Below are positions 6,502 to 11,209 of a stretch of 11,209 bases of DNA, piece by piece. Source of the stretch: Sulfurimonas sp. (GTDB taxonomy: Bacteria > Campylobacterota > Campylobacteria > Campylobacterales > Sulfurimonadaceae); NCBI GenBank assembly GCA_012963655.1, contig DTVI01000297.1, positions 8,680 to 19,888 of the forward strand. The letters run 5' to 3'. Made by a program: the position numbers and the translations under genes. The notes under the pieces are model-generated. The model ran no database searches, was not told the DNA's origin, and saw only the letters and a program-made list of their open reading frames with translations. Positions within the stretch are counted from its first letter, which is position 1. Every line of letters begins with the position of its first letter.

Positions 6502-7308
6502 CTAACGCTTACGATCTGTAATAATTACAGCATCGTCTTCTATAAATTTAGAAAGAGCGAAAACGCCCCCTTCTTCTTGGTAAGTTTGTTTAGTTTCAGC
6601 TTGGTCTTTATCGTACTCAGTTCCCTTAGCAACCTCATGTCCAAGACGCGTAAAGCGCTCAGTATCATAACGGTCAACCATTGCAGGGTCACGATTTTCA
6701 GGCCCAATAATATCTCTAGCTTCTTTTCCGTATATACGGTCAACTTCATACCATGAAGCTGCTTCATCACCCTGTAAAGGATAAGTCTTAAGAAGTGGAT
6801 GTCCAACCCAGTCATCTGGCATAAGGATACGTTTGAAGTAAGGGTGGTTATTAACCTTAACACCTAACATGTCATACATCTCACGCTCAGCCCAGTCCGC
6901 AGAACGGTAAAGAGGGTTAAGAGATTCAACAGCTTGGTTTTGATCAATAAAACACTTAATACGAAGACGCTTACGCTTACTCATAGAAAGGAATTGATAA
7001 AATACTTCAAACTGCCCTTTATCTGCTATCCAGTCAATTGCTGAAAGTTCAGATAGTTGATTATAATCACAAACTTCTTTAAGCGCTTGAGCTACTTTGA
7101 AGTTATCATCTGGGTTAATAATAACAACCATTTGTTCAACTTGGATATATGCTTCTTTAACTTCAGCTACGGCTTTGATAGCTGCTAAGTCTGCTGCAAA
7201 AACTTCATCTGAAGATACATCAAATTTAGGAACCTGAGGAGCTACCCAGTAACGGTCTGTGTAATACGGTTTCTTTTGTACATTGTCTTTAGGTGTATAT
7301 TTTCTCAT
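6502..7308 (-). CDS. nuoC: NADH-quinone oxidoreductase subunit C (30 kDa)
   Basis: This 268-residue soluble subunit of the connecting arm carries no cofactor and stabilises NuoD and NuoB. The 30-kDa signature is clear at residues 138-178: an acid-rich EREMYDMLGVKVNNHPY followed by KRILMPDDW, then GHPLLKTYP. NuoC and NuoD are separate genes here, unlike the fused nuoCD of E. coli. After the signature comes a tail of almost 90 residues, rich in charged residues and running to the end of the protein. It appears longer than in many NuoC proteins and may be lineage-specific. The N-terminal 25 residues are basic and aromatic and also look lineage-specific. The start codon overlaps the nuoB stop as TAATG, with GAGG about eight bases upstream in the nuoB end. 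Confidence 0.95.
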   Translation of the reverse strand: MRKYTPKDNVQKKPYYTDRYWVAPQVPKFDVSSDEVFAADLAAIKAVAEVKEAYIQVEQMVVIINPDDNFKVAQALKEVCDYNQLSELSAIDWIADKGQFEVFYQFLSMSKRKRLRIKCFIDQNQAVESLNPLYRSADWAEREMYDMLGVKVNNHPYFKRILMPDDWVGHPLLKTYPLQGDEAASWYEVDRIYGKEARDIIGPENRDPAMVDRYDTERFTRLGHEVAKGTEYDKDQAETKQTYQEEGGVFALSKFIEDDAVIITDRKR

Positions 7309-7817
7309 TATACTAACCTCTTTTGACGTTGTGATTTACCGGCTTTTTCTGAACGAATCTTCTTTTGAAGCATCATTACAGCGTACTGAAGTGTTTCAGG
7401 ACGAGGTGCACAACCTGGAAGGTATAAATCAACAGGAATAACTCTATCAACACCTTGAACAGTTGCATATGTATTAAACATACCACCAGTATTTGCACAA
7501 GAACCCATAGAGATTACCCATCTAGGTTCTGGCATTTGATCATAAAGACGCTTAATAAATTCAGCATGCTTCTTAGTCAAAGTTCCTGCAACGATCATAA
7601 GATCTGACTGACGTGGAGACGCGCGGAAGATTGTTCCAAAACGGTCAAAGTCATAACGTGATGCACCAGAGGCCATCATCTCAATACCACAACAAGCAAG
7701 ACCATAAGTCATTGCCCAAAGTGAATTTGAACGTCCCCAGTTAACGATTTTATCAACAGAAGTAAGCGCTACTGGCAAACCTCCATCTTGTGTATAATTT
7801 ACTTGATGCTGTGCCAT
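7308..7817 (-). CDS. nuoB: NADH-quinone oxidoreductase subunit B (N2 cluster subunit)
   Basis: This 169-residue subunit carries the terminal 4Fe-4S cluster N2, which donates electrons to quinone at the interface with NuoD. The four expected ligands are all present: the tandem Cys42-Cys43 in YGLACCGIEMM, Cys107 in SMGSCANTGG and Cys136 in LPGCAPRPE. The central segments DFDRFGTIFRASPRQSD and AGTLTKKHAEFIKRLYDQM are typical of the family. The basic C-terminus (KAGKSQRQKRLV) is not cofactor-related. The coding region begins inside the end of nuoA, with a 19-base overlap. An AGGAG ribosome binding site lies seven bases upstream of the ATG, within the last nuoA codons, suggesting translational coupling. 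No truncation or missing residue is seen. Confidence 0.97.
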   Translation of the reverse strand: MAQHQVNYTQDGGLPVALTSVDKIVNWGRSNSLWAMTYGLACCGIEMMASGASRYDFDRFGTIFRASPRQSDLMIVAGTLTKKHAEFIKRLYDQMPEPRWVISMGSCANTGGMFNTYATVQGVDRVIPVDLYLPGCAPRPETLQYAVMMLQKKIRSEKAGKSQRQKRLV

Positions 7818-8188
7818 TCAAGCGCTCCTTTTTTCCATGCGTATACAAAACCAATTGTAAGCAATAAGATAAATAATAACATCTCAACAAACCCGAACCA
7901 GCCTAATAACTTAAAGTCAATAGCCCATGGGAACATAAATACAACTTCTACATCAAAAAGAAGAAATAAAAGTGCAAAAAGATAAAACTGAGTAGAAATA
8001 CGGTTAGGTTGCTTAGTAACCTCAGGTCCACACTCATAAATAGACAATTTAATCTTTTCAGATGTTTTTGCTGCAAGCTTGTGAGAAGCCCAACGTGCGG
8101 CTACTGTTGTCGCCCAAAATGCTCCAAACGTAACTACAAATAGTACAAACACCCCAAAATACGGGTGAGCAGTAGGAATATGTTCCAT
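7799..8188 (-). CDS. nuoA: NADH-quinone oxidoreductase subunit A, first gene of the operon
   Basis: This 129-residue membrane subunit has three hydrophobic helices, at about residues 9-31, 65-88 and 93-116. NuoA contributes to the quinone-access region next to NuoH and NuoJ. The conserved block ISTQFYLFALLFLLFDVE followed by FMFPWA identifies the family, and it retains the acidic DVE pair within helix 2. The loop between helices 1 and 2 contains the usual charged segment with Cys53 (IYECGPE), the flexible loop known to shift between complex I states. It is the first gene of the operon: 208 bases separate it from the ATPase gene upstream. The start is supported by AAAGG about six bases before the ATG. 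The C-terminus overlaps nuoB. Confidence 0.96.
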   Translation of the reverse strand: MEHIPTAHPYFGVFVLFVVTFGAFWATTVAARWASHKLAAKTSEKIKLSIYECGPEVTKQPNRISTQFYLFALLFLLFDVEVVFMFPWAIDFKLLGWFGFVEMLLFILLLTIGFVYAWKKGALEWHSIK

Positions 8189-8396
8189 AAAAACCTTTCT
8201 TAAATTATGTAGTTAACTCCATGACTAAAGACTTTGCTAAGACTTTTTGCCGTTTTCTACATAAATAGACATAATGGCGACATGGTAACAAAAATAGCAT
8301 TAAAGGGAGATGATAATTTATTGCAGGAGAAATATCTTGTAACATATAGAAACACTAGTCTAAGATAGGGTATGTTCCACCCTATTATTATTCGTT
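8189..8396 (-). promoter_or_regulatory. Leader and promoter region of the nuo operon
   Basis: This 208-base non-coding stretch lies between the ATPase gene and nuoA and must hold the nuo promoter unless nuoA is cotranscribed from upstream. Two minus-strand candidates are visible. One is an extended -10 type TGCTATTTT at 8291-8299, which would give a leader of about 95 bases. The other is CATAAT at 8204-8209, a good -10 match but so close to the ATG that almost no leader would remain. Neither has a convincing -35, which is common in Campylobacterota. Between them, AAGACTTT occurs twice on the plus strand, at 8228-8235 and 8239-8246, spaced 11 bases apart, about one helical turn. No open reading frame with convincing features is present. 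Confidence 0.4.
8364..8386 (-). terminator. Weak terminator-like hairpin downstream of the AAA+ ATPase gene
   Basis: ATAGGGT (8365-8371) and ACCCTAT (8379-8385) form a perfect seven-base-pair stem with a seven-base loop, extendable by one G-T pair. It begins 11 bases after the ATPase stop codon. The minus-strand transcript lacks a U-tract after the stem (it continues CTTAGACTAG), so intrinsic termination would be inefficient. It could equally be an mRNA-end stabiliser or a partial barrier that allows read-through into nuoA. Confidence 0.35.
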
Positions 8397-10133
8397 CTAA
8401 TTATTCATAAAACCCATAGATTTCTCAGAATCAAAAGTACCTGACTTTTCTTTCTCAATCTCTTTTATAAAGTCACAATGGCAGAAAACTGCTTCTTTTC
8501 TTGCAGCAACAATGTAAGCAGTATTTTTAATAACTAAAGAAATCTGTCCACCAGTTAAAGCATAATCAGCTAAGAGATCAATATCAATATCATCTGAATA
8601 AGGTGCATTTTCTGGTAACATCTTTTCCCAAAGCTGGATTCTTTGTGCCTTAGAAGGCTTTTTAAATTCTATCTTATAATTAAATCTACGAGAAAAAGCC
8701 GGATCAATATTCTCAAGTAAGTTAGTTGTTGCAACTAATAAACCCTCAAAATTCTCAATTTGTTCTAAAAATATATTTTGCATCTGATTATGCATCTGAT
8801 CAGACGAAGTTGTAACACCTTGAGAGCGTGAACCAAGAAACTGATCCGCTTCATTAAGTAACAAAATTGGCTCTGACTTTGTCTTGTGTGTCAAATCATA
8901 ATAGGTGTCAAATATCTTACGCACATTCTTTTCACTCTCACCCACATACATAGAAAGAATTTTAGAACAATCAAAGACTAAAACTTGACGTTTCAGTGAC
9001 TTTGCTAAAGAATAAGCTGTCATAGTTTTACCTGTACCTGGATGACCATAAAACATAACACGAGCATCAATCCCAGACTTTTTTTCTTTAACACCCCACT
9101 CATGCAAGCGAGCTACCACTTCCTTATCAACTTGACGCATAAGAGAATTTAGTGTTTCACTTGTCTTAGGATGAAGCACAACATCATCTAAAGATGTTTG
9201 AGGTTCAACAAGTTCAAAAATATCTTGGTCTTTTATAACAGAATCAAGTTTTAGCTTTCTAACTTTTTTCTTCTTTTGAGGATGAATAATTTCTTGAAGT
9301 ACATCATCAACAATATAAAAAGCCCTAGAAATACCACCAAAAGGATTTAACATCTCTTCATAATCAATCAAATCATCTTCAATAAGTAATGCACCATCTT
9401 CAAGAAGTGAGCGATTTTTAATACGTTCATATTCATCTAAAGAAATCAGGTCTATAAGATTATTCATCTCTCTAAGGTTATTATCCCCAGCCGAGTATTC
9501 TTCTTTTAACAGCGCAAGGAAGATTATTTGTTCTTTATCTACAAGTTTCTTCTGCTTAAAAAACTTCTCTAAAACAACTTCTTGTTTAGTAACCGAGAGT
9601 CTATCTTCAATCCGCTTTTCAAGAAGCTCAAGCTTATTTTTAACCCGAGAAATACCCAAGGCATTTTCATTAACATTATGGCGAATAGAACTCATTTTCT
9701 GATAAGACTCAATACGAAAGAATTGATCTTGTAAATATTCCAAATGATCTTCATAAGCCTTTACTTCAGGAATATCAACTTCAGAATTCCCTTCTTCAAG
9801 TAACTTTAAAAAAGAAGGAGTGAGTGAAACAGCAGAATTTAAAAGTTCCAGATGTGACATGTCAGAAATTTTCAAAGGTTGAAAAGACTGCTGAATCAAC
9901 CAGCCCGACTCTAAAGCTGACTTTACCGTCCCCAAAAAATCTAGATAAACATAATCATCTTCACCAAAAATATCTTGCAACATCTCAGAAACAATATGAT
10001 CCTCAACTCCCCCAACAAACTTCTTAGTCATATACTGAAGAATTTTTCCCTCATTCTCAGAACATTTTAAATGTTCGTAAATACTAGCTTCTTTAACTTT
10101 TTCTACTTCAATAAAATTTATTAGGTGTTTCAC
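8397..10133 (-). CDS. AAA+ family ATPase (SpoVK/COG0464-like), function unknown
   Basis: This 578-residue soluble protein has one C-terminal AAA+ module. Motifs seen: Walker A GHPGTGKT (363-370), pore-loop-like MYVGESE (395-401), Walker B ILLLNEAD (423-430), sensor 1 ATTN (468-471), arginine-finger region FSRRF (480-484) and sensor 2 region TGGQIS (527-532). Walker B has Asn427 where most AAA+ proteins have the magnesium-linked Asp; catalytic Glu428 is kept, so hydrolysis is plausible. The first 300 residues hold two helical segments (about 27-80 and 199-252) with a similar pattern ending G-x-LI, separated by a probable coiled coil (about 135-195). They may be two winged-helix-like domains. 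No signal peptide or membrane helix is seen. The start is GTG, set by AGGAG five bases upstream. The substrate is unknown, and proximity to nuo does not prove a role in complex I assembly. Confidence 0.88.
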   Translation of the reverse strand: MKHLINFIEVEKVKEASIYEHLKCSENEGKILQYMTKKFVGGVEDHIVSEMLQDIFGEDDYVYLDFLGTVKSALESGWLIQQSFQPLKISDMSHLELLNSAVSLTPSFLKLLEEGNSEVDIPEVKAYEDHLEYLQDQFFRIESYQKMSSIRHNVNENALGISRVKNKLELLEKRIEDRLSVTKQEVVLEKFFKQKKLVDKEQIIFLALLKEEYSAGDNNLREMNNLIDLISLDEYERIKNRSLLEDGALLIEDDLIDYEEMLNPFGGISRAFYIVDDVLQEIIHPQKKKKVRKLKLDSVIKDQDIFELVEPQTSLDDVVLHPKTSETLNSLMRQVDKEVVARLHEWGVKEKKSGIDARVMFYGHPGTGKTMTAYSLAKSLKRQVLVFDCSKILSMYVGESEKNVRKIFDTYYDLTHKTKSEPILLLNEADQFLGSRSQGVTTSSDQMHNQMQNIFLEQIENFEGLLVATTNLLENIDPAFSRRFNYKIEFKKPSKAQRIQLWEKMLPENAPYSDDIDIDLLADYALTGGQISLVIKNTAYIVAARKEAVFCHCDFIKEIEKEKSGTFDSEKSMGFMNN

Positions 10134-10138
10134 TTCTT

Positions 10139-10143
10139 CTCCT
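10139..10143 (-). promoter_or_regulatory. Ribosome binding site that sets the GTG start of the ATPase gene
   Basis: AGGAG lies five bases upstream of the GTG at 10131-10133. No in-frame ATG near the N-terminus has a comparable site, so the GTG start is preferred. Confidence 0.7.
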
Positions 10144-10158
10144 GTTGATAGTCTATTT

Positions 10159-10164
10159 ATTGTA
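10159..10164 (-). promoter_or_regulatory. Candidate -10 element for the ATPase gene
   Basis: TACAAT on the minus strand matches the -10 consensus at five of six positions and would give a leader of roughly 18 bases containing the AGGAG site. There is no recognisable -35 at the usual distance. The surrounding region is very AT-rich, so chance matches are likely (TATAGT and TATAAA also occur nearby). This is the best-placed of several weak candidates. Confidence 0.3.
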
Positions 10165-10290
10165 CTATATATTCTTTTGCATAAATATTTATTTTATCTC
10201 ATGATATAAGAAGATTGCTTTATAAGAACTATGCAAGCCAAAAAAGTGTTCTGTGTATATGTAATTAAGTTTTTATGCTAGGTCTAGACA

Positions 10291-10318
10291 TTTACCATGT
10301 TTACGGGAACATGATAAA
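10291..10318 (-). terminator. Hairpin just downstream of the fqrB-like gene
   Basis: TTTACCATGTT (10291-10301) and AACATGATAAA (10308-10318) pair as an 11-base-pair stem with one G-T wobble and a six-base loop, ending five bases before the fqrB stop codon. The position suits a terminator, but there is no U-tract on the minus-strand transcript, so termination may be partial or factor-assisted. The core CATGTT/AACATG is a perfect inverted repeat and could also be a protein-binding site. Confidence 0.4.
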
Positions 10319-10323
10319 ATGAA

Positions 10324-11209
10324 TTATTTTAAATTTTCAGAAATATGTTTTACAGCGCTACCAGCATGATTAAATCCAAGTGCAATACTACCTTTATTGG
10401 TAACAACATCGCCAATAGTATAAAGACCTTCAACATTTGTTTCAAATGTCTTTTCATCATAAACAGGAATATCAAATTCCCCCGTTTTAACACCAGAGTT
10501 AACAAGGATGTCTTTAGGAGTCGTTCCCCCAAGTGCATAAACAGCTCTGTCGTATTCAGCAGTTGTACCATCTGTAAAGTTCACTTGAATCTTTCCAGCA
10601 GATGAAGGTTCAACGCTTTCAACATCAACACCCATTTTATTAAGAATCTTACCCTTATCAAGGTACTCAGTACATATTTCAGTATTCTTAGGATTCATAC
10701 GAGTGATTTCTGCTTTACGGTAGTTAAGTGTAACTACACAGTCTTGCATATCTTCTAGTTCTACCAAACCATAAGCATACTCACCTGCAGTATCACCACC
10801 ACCAATAATCATAACGTGTTCACCATTTTGAACCTTAGAAAGATTGAAATTAAGCAGTGATTTAATCTCTTTTGGAAATTTATATTTTGGCTTATTTGGC
10901 TTACCCATACGACCAACAGACAAGATAACGTTTTTAGCCTTAAGTGTTTGAATAGATTCAGATACTTCATTCGTAGCAAATACCATTTCAAAAAGGCCAT
11001 CATTACCCTTTCTAACCTTGAAGATTTCACAATTATACTCAAATGAACCAAGTACACCAGCATCACTTAGTTTTTGATCCATTTGTATAATGTAATCTTC
11101 TTTCGTACATTCATCAAAAGAAACATTACCAGTAAATTCAAACTTGATTCCCATCCAGTCTTTATCAACACGTTTACCTTTTTTGTAAAACTTGTGAATC
11201 ATGTCATTA
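10324..11209 (-). CDS. fqrB: FqrB-like flavodoxin:NADP oxidoreductase (N-terminus outside the window)
   Basis: The visible part is the C-terminal ~294 residues of a TrxR-like flavoprotein. The frame stays open to the window edge, so the Met at 11202 is internal. The FAD-binding GxGxxG, roughly the first 45 residues, is missing from view. Seen: FYKKGKRVDKDW near the visible start, SVGRMGKPNKPKYKFP, the NAD(P)-binding loop MIIGGGDTAGEYA (about 129-141 of the visible part), TLNYRK, YALGGTTP, and the C-terminal FAD motif LYTIGDV followed by GFNHAG. The CxxC redox pair of thioredoxin reductase, normally just before GGGDTA, is absent, so it is not thioredoxin reductase. As I recall them, H. pylori FqrB (HP1164) and C. 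jejuni Cj0559 share these blocks. FqrB couples reduced flavodoxin to NADP in the cytoplasm. Its location upstream of a nuo operon lacking NuoE/NuoF fits a flavodoxin-centred electron economy. An alternative is another YpdA-like reductase. Confidence 0.75.
   Translation of the reverse strand, partial: NDMIHKFYKKGKRVDKDWMGIKFEFTGNVSFDECTKEDYIIQMDQKLSDAGVLGSFEYNCEIFKVRKGNDGLFEMVFATNEVSESIQTLKAKNVILSVGRMGKPNKPKYKFPKEIKSLLNFNLSKVQNGEHVMIIGGGDTAGEYAYGLVELEDMQDCVVTLNYRKAEITRMNPKNTEICTEYLDKGKILNKMGVDVESVEPSSAGKIQVNFTDGTTAEYDRAVYALGGTTPKDILVNSGVKTGEFDIPVYDEKTFETNVEGLYTIGDVVTNKGSIALGFNHAGSAVKHISENLK

Noticed and set aside
6418..6756. Plus-strand reading frame opposite nuoC/nuoD
   Set aside because: It lies antisense to two well-supported genes, has no ribosome binding site or recognisable domain, and is a composition effect of the opposite strand.
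9824..10027. Plus-strand reading frame opposite the ATPase gene
   Set aside because: It is antisense to a supported coding region, with Gln/Thr/Pro-rich low-complexity product and no start signals.
10181..10192. Perfect 12-base palindrome ATAAATATTTAT upstream of the ATPase gene
   Set aside because: It consists almost only of A and T in a very AT-rich spacer, so it is expected by chance; no second copy was seen.
11200..11202. ATG at 11202 as the start of the flavoprotein
   Set aside because: The frame is open to the window edge and the essential N-terminal FAD-binding motif has not yet appeared, so this Met is internal.
10324..11209. Thioredoxin reductase (trxB)
   Set aside because: The fold matches, but there is no CxxC before the NAD(P)-binding GGGDTA loop, so it cannot reduce thioredoxin by the known mechanism.

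Overview
The window is an AT-rich bacterial segment in which every gene reads on the minus strand. From high to low coordinates, which is the direction of transcription, it holds: the 3' part of a flavoprotein gene resembling fqrB (flavodoxin:NADP oxidoreductase), an AAA+ ATPase gene, and then a compact complex I operon nuoA-B-C-D-(small E-position gene)-(small F-position gene)-G-H-I-J-K. The operon runs off the left edge inside nuoK.

The layout points to Campylobacterota (the Campylobacter / Helicobacter / Sulfurimonas / Arcobacter group). In that phylum nuoE and nuoF are replaced by two unrelated small genes (Cj1575c/Cj1574c in C. jejuni, HP1264/HP1265 in H. pylori). The sequences of the E-position protein and of the FqrB-like protein also fit. 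I cannot name the genus.

Region by region: 10324-11209 fqrB-like, N-terminus outside the window; 10134-10323 spacer with a hairpin after fqrB and a candidate promoter for the ATPase; 8397-10133 AAA+ ATPase with a GTG start; 8189-8396 spacer with a small hairpin after the ATPase gene and candidate nuo promoters; 1-8188 the nuo operon. The nuo genes are packed with TAATG junctions, short overlaps or gaps of a few bases. Several ribosome binding sites overlap the preceding stop codon, which suggests one polycistronic mRNA with translational coupling.

How it works together: NuoA/H/J/K are proton-pumping membrane subunits, NuoB/C/D/I form the connecting arm with clusters N2, N6a and N6b, and NuoG is the large iron-sulfur subunit. 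No FMN/NADH-binding NuoF or 2Fe-2S NuoE is encoded here. The complex therefore probably takes electrons from reduced flavodoxin or ferredoxin, as reported for C. jejuni. The FqrB-like gene upstream would connect the flavodoxin pool to NADP(H).

Five points deserve attention. (1) The 88-residue F-position protein is visibly a shortened paralogue of a segment of NuoG just after its last N7 cysteine. (2) NuoG has four more cysteines than canonical NuoG, predicting one extra 4Fe-4S cluster. (3) NuoD has Phe where canonical complex I has the quinone-headgroup tyrosine. (4) NuoH has lost two acidic residues of its conserved cytosolic loop. (5) The ATPase has Asn in Walker B and two possibly repeated N-terminal domains. 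No mobile element, CRISPR array, tRNA or rRNA was seen.
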